The position numbers and the translations under genes are program-made. From NCBI GenBank assembly GCA_011800155.1, contig CM022373.1, positions 1,798,001-1,862,000 of the forward strand: a stretch of DNA of 64,000 nt, in the 5' to 3' direction. Within the stretch, counting starts at the first letter, position 1. Each line of letters begins with the position of its first letter. The notes under the pieces were generated by a model that was not told the origin of the DNA, did not search any database, and was given only the letters and a program-made list of their open reading frames with translations. This stretch comes from Flammulina velutipes (Eukaryota; Basidiomycota; Agaricomycetes; Agaricales; Physalacriaceae). Shown here piece by piece: positions 1 through 13,339 of this stretch.

Positions 1-628
<628 letters not shown>

Positions 629-962
629 AGGATAATTGAAGGAGAAACAAAAAATAGAGCAACATTACGAGATGTGTATACTTTCAATAATCAGGTATCT
701 TGCAGTTTTGAGTTTGGCAGCACTTGCTCTGGCTTGTAGAAATTCATGTTGTTTACGCGAAGTGTGTCCCCAGTTGGGGGAGGAAGATATTTGGCAGAAG
801 TATAATTAGGCGAGTGCAGGTGTAGACTTGTCGACGACTGGGATGGATAGCTTCCCCTGCGCCTCTAGGTGGCGCGTACTCCTCGCCAACGACCTCCTCT
901 CAAATGCCTGCTTCTTCAAGTATTCCACAACGGCCGCGGTATTCTTCTTGTACGCGCAATAT
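629..962. other. Convergent intergenic spacer
   Basis: This is the 3' meeting zone of the ABC transporter (plus) and the bL28m gene (minus). I see only short open frames with no recognisable motif and no RNA gene. Confidence 0.5.
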
Positions 963-1597
963 CTAGCACCACTTTGAATACACATAGGACGGATGAAGAA
1001 AACAGAAGACGCACGGATCCTCCAAAGCCCTGTTCGGCGTCGGGAGATTCAGCTTATTGAGGACAGTCTTCCGTACCTTCTCAGCATCGCTGAGAGTGGG
1101 ATATCCGTTGCGAAGAACGCGCTCGTCGCCTCGTAGGGCCTGCGCGCGCTTACGCAGGTCTTCAGGCAGGGACATGTCGATTTTGGGGCGCTTCATTGCA
1201 TCCTGGATGAGAACTCGTAGACGCATTCCTTCATGACTCAAGTCCTTGGGCAGAGACGCCTGCGTAAGATACTGGTCTATCCCGTCGTACTAACTCTCAG
1301 CGTCAGCCCCACATCGTAGTAAGCAACACGAACACGCACCTTCTCTATTGTCTTCAGCGCCCTCGTCGTTAACTTGACCTTGACAAAATCCTCCAGTGCG
1401 TTTGACCAGAGCCGCTTGCTTTGGACGTTGGGTAGCCATGTCCTGCGTGTCTTTTTCTTGGAGAAGGGCACATTGTTTCCGTATTGCTTGGATTTTCCTT
1501 GGAAGAGACCGAGTTGCGCTCGTTTAAATGGTTGAGAGGCTGGCTCCGCGACGGACTTGACCGCGACGGCAGCGAGCCGTATGAATGTTGGGTGCAT
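963..1597 (-). CDS. MRPL28: Mitochondrial large ribosomal subunit protein bL28m
   Basis: Two exons, 1340-1597 and 963-1289, joined over a 50-nt GT-AG intron. The spliced frame reads FKRAQLGLFQGKSKQYGNNV, then VPFSKKKTRRTWLPNVQ, then VKLTTRALKTIEK followed across the intron by YDGIDQYL. This is the bL28 core: basic, with the KTRRTWLPN and LTTRALKTI signatures. The N-terminus MHPTFIRLAAVAVKS looks like a mitochondrial presequence, which supports the start at 1597. A C-terminal extension of about 90 residues follows the core, as in fungal mitochondrial forms. The yeast orthologue is called Mrpl24. The protein belongs to the mitoribosome large subunit. The start lies about 146 bp from the debranching-enzyme stop, so its promoter must be compact. 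Confidence 0.93.
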
Positions 1598-1743
1598 GAA
1601 GTCAAAAGAGTCGGGCCGGCACTTGCGGCATTTGGACGGTTAGGTAATGCCGTGGCGCAACTGAAGCGTACAACAATCATGAATTACAGTCAATACGTGC
1701 GACAAAACAAGTGCTGAAGGAGTCCGAGAATCTAAGCTAATTA

Positions 1744-4700
1744 TTACTTGCCGGCTGGCTTATTATGCACCATCTCTAAAAAGTCCAATATCGTGCTTGC
1801 GCTCCAGGCTTGAGTGGTACACGAGTCCGAGCAGTATCTCCCGCCTGCATTTGTCAACTCAGGAATACCTGCCCAAGGATCGTTTTGTATATGCGTCCGA
1901 GACGTGAGCAACAGTCGGTGGAGATGATGTAAAGTACTCTTGACATCCTGGAAATTGTTGAGCGCAAAGAACCCAAAATAACAATTTTTTCTTACCGTCT
2001 TTCCAGCGCCAATTTGAGTATCAAAATGAAGATAAGCACGCAGGAAGAAGCCAAGTGGCCATCCCCATTCCGGTCCCTGTCAACAGTAAGATACGGCTTC
2101 AGCTCAACAGTATTCAAACCAACATTGTGATAGTTGAGGCCCTTAGCAATGGCAGCGTCGGTCGAGTCGTTTGAGTTATCGTAATCGGGGCGGTACTGCA
2201 TGTCGCTGGAGTCCAGAGTCTTCATCCCGAGTGGTGCAACTAACACGTTCTCCGCGATCGTGAGAGCGTCGAGTGCATGTTGAGGGTCGAAAAGCTCCGG
2301 CGCAACAGTCATGGCGATGGGGAAGTTGGGACGGAGCTGATAGTCTGACCATTCTCTGCCAACCCCAGACCGATACACATCCTTGTAGATTCCACGGCGG
2401 TTGACTAGGCCAGTAACAACGTCATATTGAGAATCTTGGGAGGCATCTAAAAAGAAATCAGGATATCGGACGCACAGATGAGGGCGCATTCATACCTAAC
2501 GGAACGTAATAGCTCTTTTCGAAGGATTTCTGGATCAAGTCGGACCATTGCTTATATGACACTGTCTGCGCCTTGCCGTTAACTAAATCTTATGTTAGTG
2601 GCGACTCAAACGAAAGGTTCGAGAGCTCACATGTTGCTTTGACGCCTTTGTAAGGGAACTTCCCAGATGTCGATAGCTGGTCTAACCACCGAAGAGTGCT
2701 CTTGAGTAGACCTGTAATCTCAATTGGCGCGCCGTCACGCGGCGAACCAGGGACTCCCTTTGTCCCAGCTTTCTCAGATTCACCCATCTTGTCCATCCAA
2801 GTCCCGCAGTTGTGACGGTTCCCGCCAAAGATGAGGCCGGTTTGCCAGTCCACGTCGATATCGATGTTGAATCCTTCGTCCCGCATCTGCATGTCGAGGT
2901 TGGGTCCAGCATTGTATTCGCGGAAATGGATACCATCGGCGTGTCGTTGTAGGATCTCTTGGATGATATCTGCAATGGAGGATGACTCCGAATATGCCCT
3001 CGGATCGTCCCAAGGTACCCAAGTATCATCCTTCGGGAAGCGGCGCTTGACGACTTCCGATAACAAGGCGATTCCATCCGGAGCCATGAGAACGTAATCT
3101 TGAATGTTTTGAAGCATCCACCAAGGCGAGTCACGAGAATTGTAGCTTTGGGAAAATTGTTAGATTTCTCAATAGATTGGCGAAAAAAGGAGCGTACCGG
3201 GGAGTACGCAAAGAATCCAGAAGATTAGGAATCAATCCATGTTTCAATACTGAAGCGAAGGCAAGGATGTGCTGTTTTGCTGCAGCAAAGTTCCCAGTCG
3301 TAAGGAAAAGGCCACGGAGAGATATGAAAACGTCGCGTCCCCAGCATCTGGCCCAGCCGGTGGTGAAATGGGGAAGGCCTGCAGCGAGAGATGGGGTAAC
3401 CACAGAAGGATCGAGCGAAGCGGACTGAACAGTGCCATACATCTGCACGGCACACAAGGCCAGGTCTTGCGTGAAATCGTGACCAGTCGAGATGAATTCA
3501 GAACACTGTTCCACGACGGACCGACGAGATGCCTTGTACGCCTCCGAGATGATCAGAGCAAAGTATTTCGGCCGCAAGAAGGGAGGAACAGTGTTCTTTA
3601 CCCTTTCAAAGCGCTTCTTGAACCACTCTGCGGCTTTCAGGACACCCTGAGAATCTCCAGCTTGCCTGTCGCAATGTATGAGCCAAATCCAGAGAATAGA
3701 GGAAAATATGCATACCTGAAGAGACGCTCATGAACGTAGTCCAATGCCCAAGGGCCGTCTCGGAGATGTCCACAGAGGGGATGTCCAAGATCATTCTGAC
3801 GCATGATGTGGCGTAAAGGGTGCATCCAGCCCTCCAAACCGCAATACACCATCTTTCCGAGACCAGGAACTTCGTAAACGCCAATGTCTCCGCCAGTGGC
3901 ATCCTTCTCTTCCCCATCAGCGCGATGCAGGATGAGGTTGAGTTGAACGAGATCAAGTTCACCAAATACCTCTTGCGCACCCGATGCGCAGAACGCGTCA
4001 AGAGATTGGTCGTAATCTTGTAGATGGGTTTCGAAGAGCATGATACTGCCTGGAGGGAAGTACTCCGGGACAAGGACTTCGGAGAATGGACCTTCGTGAT
4101 CGAGGCCCTGGGGTACAACGACGGTGGACATCTCGACAAGTTTACCGTCCAGCCCTTTTAAGGTGCTTGGATCGTCGGTGATTTCGTAGTTGTTGATGTT
4201 CAAGCTAGCCCCGTAAATGAACTTGACTTTGGTCCGACGCAGTTTGATGGGGGCAACTGTAGTAACACTTAAGATACAACTTTTCGAAGACTTATAAGAC
4301 TTACTAGATCCTCTATCTTTTGAACCTTTGTTGAACGCGGTGTGAGCAACAAGTAGATATCCCTTCTGCGTGCCAGGCTGCACTCGAGACAAGACAATGT
4401 ACTGAGAATAGGTCAGATAAGGCCAAACGACTAAAGAAAGAACGCACGTCGTTCTCTTGGTGTACATGTCCCTCCTCGTAATCTCCTAAAACCATCTCCA
4501 GATGAAGACTATTCAGAATTCTCTTCGCGCGCGCAATTCCGCTGCCTTCGCCGAGTCCTGTCACTTCATACTTTCTCTTTTCCCCAACTAGATTCAACAG
4601 TTTGGGGTATAGGTCGTCAAATCCTTTGACCGAGCCGACAGCGCAATAGCCAAAGGTGACGAGAGCACCAGTAGAAAGTGCATCCTCCGCCGAACGCTTG

Positions 4701-7194
4701 TCCATTGGCGACTCGTTATCGTGAGTGACATCGTACAGCAAGGCATGAGGCACAGATCCGTTCAAAGGAATGACCGTCGCTTTCCTTATGGGGCCTTTGC
4801 CAGTTGGTGAAGGAATTTCCTCCGTGCTGGTGAGACAGGCGCCGTCCATAGAACCTATGATAGTCATTTAATATAGATGCGCTTTCAACGAAACGAAGAA
4901 GCTTACCGACGGGTTTGCCCAAGCCATAACGATAAAGGAGCCTAGAGTACTCCTTGGGATCCCATCCGTTGTAACTTTCTCTGATCAAGCTATTCACTCC
5001 TAGCCGCTTGACGAAGTGCAGATCCATCTCTTCGCTACCAGTAAACAACTCGGCGCAGACATAGAGGTTTGGATTGACAACACGAGCAGCGTCCAACATC
5101 CAGACTCCGACGCTCAGTGGAGTCGAATGGCAGTTGTCGATGCGGAATCCGTGGAAGGTGGTGGCAAGCGACTCAACGTAGGCGGTCATATGCTTCCAGA
5201 GCCACGGGTTATCCTCCGGGGCGTTTCCATATCGTAGCTTAACACAATCTCCCCAAACAATGACCTCGCGTCGTAGATAGGCTTTGGAAGGTAGAAGGGC
5301 AAAGTTCTTCAGGGGATCAGCAGCCCATATCCAGCCATTATTAGCGAGCGAATAGACTAAAGGGTCCGACGAAGGTTTTGGCGCAATGCGAGTAAAATAA
5401 GGCTCGACAAGGGGAGATCTAATAAAGAATGTTGGTTATTAACGTCATTAAACGGAAGGTATATCACTCGCTTTGCAGAGATTTCGCCTAGTTTTGGTCC
5501 ATGACTGTCGAGACGAGTGTAGGTCAATCGGTTTCTAATGCTCTCCAGCGCCACTTTGGTATCCTCCTCCCATTCTTGGTAGAGCGGCACGTTGAGGACG
5601 TCCACTATCCGAACCCAAGCGTCGGCGAGGCTATCCTTTTCTGATGTGTTTTCGAAGGCGGCCTTTACGAGTCCGGCAGCAATGGCGGGATCGACGTATG
5701 TAGAGAAACGAGAGGCGAGCTTTTGGAAACCGACAATGGTGTCCGAAGAACGAAGTATATCCGCTATATCCGCAACGGACTTCCCTCGGACGTCTGGCCC
5801 GCTCCAAATGGTGATTTTGTTCGACTCGATAGATGCTCTGACCGACTCTTTCTCGCGTTTAACGTCGAGCACGTAGTATTGCCAAAGATCGAGCCCCCGC
5901 ATCACAACTTCAAATGCTTGCATCAAGGCATCTACATCCGCTGAGGTGTTTATCGTGGTGGGAAGTCCTTTAGTGACCAGAGAGCTGGAAAATTCGATGA
6001 TTGCGGTGTCAAGTTCAAGAGCGGGAGTCAAGTGAGGTGTGTTGGCCGGACTGAATCCTAAACGAATTTGGTCAGGCGATGCAGAACTAGACACTTCACA
6101 ACTCACCAGCCTCAGGGTGTTCAACTAGCCAAGGGCTATCGTTTGCTGTGTGGTTCAAAACCACGTCGGTCAAGCTCAGGAGCCCATAATCCTCACGAGC
6201 AACCTTTAAGATCTCCTGTATCTTTGCGATTCCACCGTCTGTAGCGCGTCCGGCCTTGAACAGTCCAGGATCGTACTTGAGTTGATCGCGAATCGAGTAG
6301 GGACTGTCGCTCTCTCCTCTCTCCTGCAAAGGCGGGTAATGCAGCATCGTGTAGCCTCGTTCCTGGGCTTCTGTGAAGAATTGCTTCCATTCAGTCAAGG
6401 GACCCATCCACTTCGAGACCACAGTGAGGACGGAGAGTCCATCGAGAGGGAGATTGACATCGTCGTCCAGAACGCGCGCGCCTTCTCCTGCTGGTAAAGG
6501 TCGCGAATCAGATGAAAGAATGGATGAGCGGGCCTTGGTATGAAGGACTGGATCAATGTTGAAGTATCCCTCCCTGCCTTTGACGCGATCACCAGTTGTC
6601 TCGCCATCGTATTCTACCCAGAAGACGAAGGCACCCGCCTGGGAGATGGGCAAATCGACCTGGATAGGCTTGGAGAAGTCGGAAGGAAGTCTGAGAGGAA
6701 ACATATATCAGTTTCAAGAGTAATGGACCGCATATATGCGCATATATCCACTAACTTTCTCTCACAGAAATGATCACGACCGAATTTGCCGCCATCTAAA
6801 GGGAAGTTGGTTTTGAAGATGCCATTCTTCGCCGCAGGGGTCCCAGCGTTCATGGAGACGCGTAAGATGTACGGGACATTGGCAGGAGGAAGACGAATGT
6901 ACTGCAACGAGCGATGTTAGCAGATAGACTATGCTTGATGGGAGAGTGAGTACTCACTGAACGGTCCTTGTGAGGACCACCATCGGCGTCGAGGCGCAGC
7001 TCGTAAACGCGTATAGGCGATTCTCCCGGTGCTGCTGCAGACTGAAAGAACTCGATCCCCTCATCGGCGGGGGTCTTTGGTGTTACTGGGGTGACGGGAC
7101 TGGCAGACGATGCGCTCGTTGAAGACGAAGATTTCTTTGCTTTGGGAATAGACACGGTTGGTTTGCTTTTGGAGGACTTTTTGGATTTGGGCAT
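1744..7194 (-). CDS. GDB1: Glycogen debranching enzyme (4-alpha-glucanotransferase / amylo-1,6-glucosidase)
   Basis: A bifunctional cytosolic enzyme of glycogen breakdown: it moves the limit-dextrin maltotriosyl stub and then hydrolyses the remaining alpha-1,6 glucose. It is a many-exon gene of about 1,500 residues. The start [13 protein letters not shown] (7194) opens a Lys/Ser-rich tail, then a beta-rich N-domain ([16 protein letters not shown]), the glucanotransferase half ([39 protein letters not shown]; the catalytic block [10 protein letters not shown] near 5118-5147; [31 protein letters not shown]), and the glucosidase half ([20 protein letters not shown] near 3330-3390; [20 protein letters not shown]). 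The last exons read [15 protein letters not shown] and [14 protein letters not shown], ending KPAG-K at TAA 1744-1746. Full set of family landmarks; no frame break seen. Confidence 0.96.
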
Positions 7195-7460
7195 CGTGAA
7201 GAACAGCGGCGAGAACGAAAATCAAGGCGGGAATGCGACGAGATGGTGGTGGTCGAAGGTTAAGAAGGAAATGAGCCCGCGGTTGATTCTACGCGACGCC
7301 GATGATGTCACCATGGGCACTGGCGCGTAATGGCCATCAGTGTGACACGCCATGGCTACATCAATCCATCTCCAGTGCTACACTGCATGAAAAGGGCGCG
7401 ACTGAGTTGACGGGTAGCTCCGATAACGATTTAGTTCTACATTCATAATATACAATCTAT

Positions 7461-9012
7461 TCAACGGAAAGCATCGAAGAGACGACCTAGAATTGACCGG
7501 GCAGCCTCTTCTTGGTGTCTCGTTGCGCTCTCTTCACCGCTCGCCCCGATTACTCTTCCCCTTCCATCCGTCGTAAATGGTGGCCGGGCACCCGAGCTCC
7601 CTGTGTTATCTGGCTCTACCGCGTCCGCGATGGGTGGTGACAGAGGCTCGGCTGACGCAGTTACTCGCTCTAGCGATGGCATGTCATCAACGCCGCTATC
7701 GTCTTCATCGTCATTAATATCGGTGTTGCTCCAGTACACGTCCTCATCGCTATCAGATTCAGAGACGTCTTGTAACCTCGGCATAGAATCATCGGTTCGA
7801 ACACTACTTCGAGATAGACTTCTTTCAATATTTTCCAAAGGCGGCATGTCAGAATCAATGTCATCATCGTTGTCAGACGGTTGGCGCGGCTGTGTGGATG
7901 TGAAGAGATGGCGGAAAAAGGTAGGCGGTGGTCGAGCTGGCAGAGGCCTGCCTTGAATGAAATCGTCGTCGATGTGTTCCAGAACCCCAGATAGATGCAC
8001 GGCCACGTCTCCGAGGCGGTCAGATATAATTGTGTCGATGAATTCGAACGGATTGCGGTAGTTGAAGGGTCGCATGTGAAAGCCAGGGGAATGCGAGCCG
8101 TTCTCGCGACTCAGACGGCGCTACGAGATAGTGAGCGTTGTAAAACTGGCATGTGTAGGTAGATGTACCTTCATGCAGACATCCACGCCATCCCGAAACA
8201 CGTGTGGAGTACCGTCCGCGTTGATGTGTTGGTAGAAACAATCTTTGCCAAACGGACAAAACGGATTCCTTTCTTTCGACTGGAAGTATCTGTGAATGAT
8301 CGTTAGATAACATTGGCTTTGGTGGCAACATCATATAATACTGACTTGCAGGGTACCCTAGCCATGCTCTCTTTGTAGGCGTTGACCACAGAATCTTTCC
8401 TAGCGTCGCCATGTTTGTAGAAGATGGAGGATGGGGTGATATATTTCGATGGGGCGCGACACATTGGACACTGCTTGGTCACTTCGCTTATCCCTTCATG
8501 GCTGTACTTCTTTGAGGAGTCGCGCCATTCTTTGATACACTGAGCTGTGTCACATTGGAGACACACATTTATGTTTGAAACACTCACAGTAATGCAGAAG
8601 ACATGACTGCAGCCCACTGTGGGAACCGAGTCAGCTACCGGAAAGGGAAGAGAGGATGAATCACGCACTGAGCAGACCGTATAATTTTGCAGGCTCAAAG
8701 CAAATGGAACATGGCTCAGATTCATCCTCTTCATCCGCCGTTGGTGCTTGGGGTAATGTATGTTTGAACCAGCATTTGTCGGCTCGTTTACAGAACCCTA
8801 GGGGAGAATCAGTATGGATACAACAACTTGTAACTTGTAAGGCGACCTTGAGAGAAGAATCGGCATGTTTTCGCCTGGTCGTAAGGCGTCAGCTCGACCA
8901 TGTCTCCTGGCTCACCATGGGTGAACTTGCACTTGTCGCCAGCAAAGCACCCTCGAGGTTGGTTGTAGTATCTGCAAGTCCCACGCGATTTCGATGTTAC
9001 AGGCCTTTCCAT
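7461..9012 (-). CDS. Makorin-type CCCH/RING E3 ubiquitin ligase
   Basis: Multi-exon gene; first intron 8798-8846, further introns near 8668, around 8590, 8290-8340 and 8110-8170. Domain order: CCCH finger (TCRYYNQPRGCFAGDKCKFTH), second CCCH (TCRFFSQ then GFCKRADKCWFKH across the intron), a RING (CSICFEP, then GCSHVFCITCIKEW, then CPMCRAP) and a third CCCH (CKYFQSKERNPFCPFGKDCF with YQH). This CCCH-CCCH-RING-CCCH arrangement is the makorin layout. The tail (7461-8075) is acidic and Ser-rich and probably disordered, ending SILGRLFDAFR. Makorins ubiquitinate proteins and bind RNA. The start MERPVTSKSRGTC is 100 bp from the start of the divergent NDUFS5-like gene. Confidence 0.92.
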
Positions 9013-9112
9013 AGCCTTGTTATAGAGGTGTATTTAGGAAGAGGGTGGTGGCGTCTAGGCAAGATGTTACTCGTCACTGTGAGTGTGACATATCCCATTG
9101 ATACCGAACGAC
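9013..9112. promoter_or_regulatory. Shared divergent promoter, makorin / NDUFS5-like
   Basis: Only 100 bp separate the two start codons, so one nucleosome-free stretch must serve both genes. No TATA box is evident. Confidence 0.55.
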
Positions 9113-9501
9113 CATGGTGAACAAACAATTATGCCCGCTTCACGAGCTTCGACTGACTCTCAATGGCATAGTCCAACTTCAGCTGGTCTGGCGGTCAGCC
9201 ACGATGCTTCACGTACTGGCAAGAGTACAGCAAATGCTACACCAGCGCAATCATTCCACAGCAATGCAAGCTCGGAGCGGATGACTACATGGAATGCTTG
9301 CACGGCAAGAAAGAGGTGCGTTCTTATGGCAGAATGGAAGCACATACTCATCTTCATTTCCAGTCTGCTCGCAACCATGAGATCGAGGTGCAAGCACGAA
9401 AACTGAGCCAAGAGACCATGGAACAACGCGCGCAGGACGAAGGAATCACCATCGGTGTTGGGCTCATTCAAAGACCCCAAGAAAACGCCGACAAGTCTTG
9501 A
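9113..9501 (+). CDS. NDUFS5-like complex I accessory subunit (twin CX9C)
   Basis: Three exons: 9113-9115 (the ATG alone), 9172-9315 and 9364-9501, giving 94 residues. The frame reads M-SNFSWSGGQPRCFTYWQEY-SKCYTSAIIPQQCKLGADDYM-ECLHGKKE-SARNHEIEVQARKLSQETME, ending ENADKS. Two CX9C pairs (C-FTYWQEYSK-C and C-KLGADDYME-C) are the coiled-coil-helix fold imported by the Mia40 pathway into the intermembrane space. Length, GGQPRCF entry and CX9C spacing match the 15-kDa NDUFS5 subunit of NADH:ubiquinone oxidoreductase. A TAG directly upstream of TCC AAC shows that an upstream exon is required; ATG followed at once by a gtgaac donor fits best. An alternative is another twin-CX9C protein. Confidence 0.8.
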
Positions 9502-9798
9502 TACTTCGTTATCTGTATGTATCACCAACGTTTTGATAAATACAGCCGCTTTGTGCATGGCACTTGGTGATTTCCTCCAGAACTCGCGCGGCGTTGGTCC
9601 AGGCTGGAACATTCAAACTCTTGGCCAATATTGTGCAACTTCTGTCCAGGACACAAGGGGTGAACCTGTCAAATATTTCCTCTTCTACAGGGTGGATTGG
9701 CGTGAGATCTTTACCACCGTCTGACGGCGATCATATGTTCCGTGTATTTAAACACCAACACGCCTTTTCTTTCCTCAGCTTTTCCTCCCACTACCAGG
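9502..9798. promoter_or_regulatory. Promoter region of the GH5 glucanase
   Basis: A TATA-like tatttaa lies at about 9745-9751, some 50 bp before the chosen ATG at 9799. Nothing coding is supported here. Confidence 0.5.
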
Positions 9799-12172
9799 AT
9801 GGCGTCGTCCGGCTTGGATCCTCCGCGCGCGTCTTACCTCGGAGTCGACGGTAATTCTTCTCAAGCTTCTCCTGCAGATTCGATGACCGTCCTGCCAAAG
9901 TCGGAACAGACGGAGGAACAGTCAACGAAAAAGAGCTGGAAGAAGCGCCCCGTGGTCTGGCTCATCGTGCTCGCCGCCTTAGTAGTCGTCATCCTGGCTG
10001 TGGTTCTTCCAGTCTACTTTACTGTCATCAAGGACAACAACTCGTCGTCTTCGTCATCCTCACAGGATACTACGGGTGGGGACAGCACTGGGACCGGAAA
10101 CGGGGATGGAAGTGGGGATGGAAATGATCCAGATGACACCGATACTAGTGCCCCCATCTCAGGCGGTGATGGTTCAAGGATTACTCTGGAGGACGGGAGC
10201 TCTTTTGTTTACGAAAACAAGTTCGGGGGATTTTGTGAGGCGTTCAGGCAATTTATTGTAATGTCACTTTACTGATGGTGGTGAAGGGGTATCCGATCCC
10301 AGTGACCCATTCAATGATGGCGCTAAGCCCAATTCCTGGACACCGGCACTCAATGAGACTTGGACGTGGGGCACAGACAGAGCATTTGGGTATATCCTCA
10401 ACCGTTTCCAGACCGCTACCTCAACTAATGCACGATAGCGTCAACCTTGGTGGCTGGTTCGTCCTCGAGCCCTTTATCAGCCCGGCATTATATGAACGGT
10501 ATCCTGGCGCCGTTGACGAGTGGACCCTCAGTCAGCTGATGCCCGCCGAGGAATTAGAAGAACATTATGCCACATTTATTGTTTGTCTCGTGTGTTTCTC
10601 CTCACGTCTAGGTTATGCTTACAATATTTTAGACTGAGAAGGACTTTGCAGAAATTGCAGGCGCAGGGCTCAATTATATCAGGCTGCCGATACCGTTCTG
10701 GGCTGTCGACAAACTCGACGAGGAGCCATTCCTAGAGAGAACATGTTGGAAGTAAGCTTACCTGCTGATGATTATGCGTATCGGCTCACTCTGTGTCCAG
10801 ATACATCTTGAAGGCGTTTGGCTGGGCACGCAAGTACGGTCTTCGCATCAACTTGGACTTGCACACCATCCCCGGATCTCAAAACGGTCAGCATCCATAC
10901 TTCTCAAAATGGTTCTGTAATTCTGAACAGTGAAACGCCTTCTTAGGTTACAACCACTCTGGTAAAGGTGGTCAGATCAACTTCCTCCACGGTACAATGG
11001 GTCTCGCTAACGCCCAGCGTACGCTCAACTACATCCGCATCATCACCCAATTCATCTCGCAACCTGAGTATGCCAACGTCGTCGGCATCTTTGGGTTCAT
11101 TAACGAGGCGTTACTCTACGACATAGGACGTCCTGTTCTAACCTCCTGGTACAAGGAGGTGCATGACACCGTCCGCGAGATTACAGGCGTAGGGGCAGGC
11201 AAAGGACCTTATCTTTCTGTTCACGATGGCTTTGAAGGCATCATGACTGAATGGGACGGTTTCCTTGCTGGCAGCGACCGCATCATGCTCGATCGTCACC
11301 CGTATACCTCTTTCAGTGGTTCGACCTTTGACGACCCCATTGCGACGGGAACAGGCCCAGAGGCTGGCGGGGTGTGGGTTGCAGCTGCATGTGCTTGGGG
11401 CGGTGAAACGACCAGGTTGTCTAGCACCTTTGGCGTAACCTACGCTGGTGAATGGAGCAACGGATGGAACGATTGTGGCTACTTTTTGAAAGGCATTCCT
11501 GGCAGCCAAACATTTGGCGGTGACTGTGGTGTCTGGCAGGATGCCTCGACTTGGGACGAGTCGGTGAAAGCCGGTCTACTTGCCTTCAATTCTGCACAGG
11601 TGCAACATTATCTTGTTCCGGTTTTCGTTTCGGACTCATCTTGATTTTAGATGGATGCCTTCAAAGACTTCTTCTTCTGGACATGGAAGATTGGCGAGAA
11701 GTTAGATGGAACCGTTGGTTCGCCATTGTGGTCTTACAAGCTCGGCTTGGAGAACGGTTGGATCTTGAAGGACCCCAGAGAGGCGATTGGGAAGTGCCAG
11801 GGACTCGCTGGGTTCGAGGGAGAGTACCAGCCTTGGATGACTGGGGGCGCAGGTGCTGGGACAATCACAGGATCGTTCGACCCATACCCACCAATGACTC
11901 TAGCTGGAGCCATCGTACCTGCCGCCGAGCTTCCTGTGTACACGCCGACTGGCACGATCAACACCCTCCCTGGGCCCGATGTGACTGGCTTCGAGATTGA
12001 CGGATGGTTCAAGGCTGATGACACTGTGTTGGCGCCAACAGCGATTGCGGGGTGCGTGTATCCAGATCCATGGGATGCGAATGCTGCTGCTGTACCGACT
12101 GGCTGTGGTGGCTCTGGCGCTGCTGCCGGTGCTGACGTGGTGGCTCGATGGGCTGCCCCGACTAACGCGTAA
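9799..12172 (+). CDS. Membrane-anchored GH5 exo-beta-1,3-glucanase
   Basis: Type II membrane glucosidase, multi-exon. Residues about 1-55 are a cytosolic tail. [20 protein letters not shown] is a single transmembrane anchor, followed by a Ser/Gly/Asp-rich linker and then the catalytic domain. Landmarks: [58 protein letters not shown] (acid/base Glu), LDRHPYTSF, and [15 protein letters not shown] (nucleophile Glu). These are the features of fungal GH5_9 glucan 1,3-beta-glucosidases of the ExgD type, which trim cell-wall beta-1,3-glucan. The C-terminus is Pro/Thr/Gly-rich, ending APTNA. The start at 9799 is preferred to 9742 because the latter sits on the TATA-like element. Confidence 0.92.
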
Positions 12173-12457
12173 CAGACTTTTTTTACTTCAAGTTCAACAT
12201 CTATTTTTGCATTGCTTTGCTACATTCTGGAGGAAATACATTACTAGGACTAGTTACCTAGATGATCTATGGAACTACATATATAATTGACATGGAGTGG
12301 ATGCAACCAGGACACATCGGAAGGTTTTCCAACAGCCACCATGCAACTCGACCCTGAAGCGTCTTTACCGAGGCTTGTTGAACTGCTGAGAATAGTTAGC
12401 GCTTGTGATAGATGATCTTGCATCCTGCTTCCATTTCCTCTTACTGGCTGACGCAAA

Positions 12458-13219
12458 ATGGCTGAAGCCGAAGCTTTGCGCTGTATCAATGACATCGAAC
12501 GCGCCATCGAACTCGGAGGCCCTTGTGACGATCACATAGCATCCACGCAGCGGTACATTTCGATTTCACAATACTTCTGAGAGCTAATTGGCTTCTCTCA
12601 GCATGTATTTTCTCCTTGAGCTGCTTGATGAAAAGCAACAAGCGCTTCTTCGAGCCTCATTCGAATCCATGATCAAACCGTATCTCATCAGTCACGACGA
12701 GCTCACTAAGCAAAGGGCACAGAAATGTGCTGCGTATAGGCCACGGGTAGGTCTCCCTCTTGTGTATGTTCCCCGCCAACTAACCAACCGCCATTTCAGC
12801 CGTCGATATCTCGAGACAGCCAAACTCTCTTCTCCTCAGAGAACTCCCTGTACGTTCTTAGCGTCATGAAATACCATTCGTGACTCAATATGATATTCCA
12901 AAGGTGTAGCGCCGGGGAGGAGAGTTTTAATTCTGCTACTACCCACACTGTCGTTGAAGACCACAGCCTTCGAGTTGACATAACGCGCCCATCTCCCATC
13001 ACGCTGGATGGTGTTATCCTCAAGCCAGGAGACCCCACTGACTATGATATTGATCAAGGGGTACAGCACTTGCTACGCACCGCCGACCTCAACTCTATTA
13101 CCAAACGAGAGATTCGTCGTCAACTCGCCGAGAAGTTCAAAGTCGATGTCAAATCTCTGCGAGCACGGAATGCAGCAATAACATACTCAATTGATAGGAT
13201 TATGCTGAGCCATCTCTAG
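12458..13219 (+). CDS. DEK C-terminal domain protein
   Basis: Four exons: 12458-12552, 12602 to about 12748, a short exon near 12800-12850, and about 12903-13219. The spliced frame opens MAEAEALRCINDIERAIELG, passes QRMYFLLELLDEKQQALLRA, and ends with an approximately 60-residue helical DEK-C module: LLRTADLNSITKREIRRQLA followed by EKFKVDVKSLRARNAAITYS. DEK-C is a small DNA- or chromatin-binding fold found in DEK and several fungal nuclear proteins. The N-terminal part is not recognised. It converges on the next gene, with 120 bp between stops. A nuclear role is inferred from the domain only. Confidence 0.72.
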
Positions 13220-13339
13220 TAAAGCCCTATGGAATGCATCTATATATTTATTTGAATGCGCCACACGAAATATACCGATATTACTTATCTTTAGGAAGAC
13301 AGAAATGTATCAGATACCCAGAAGGAAACCATCCTACTT

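Noticed and set aside
9160..9612. 150-codon minus-strand frame
   Set aside because: It lies over the NDUFS5-like exons, whose plus-strand frame has the twin CX9C motif and consistent splice sites.
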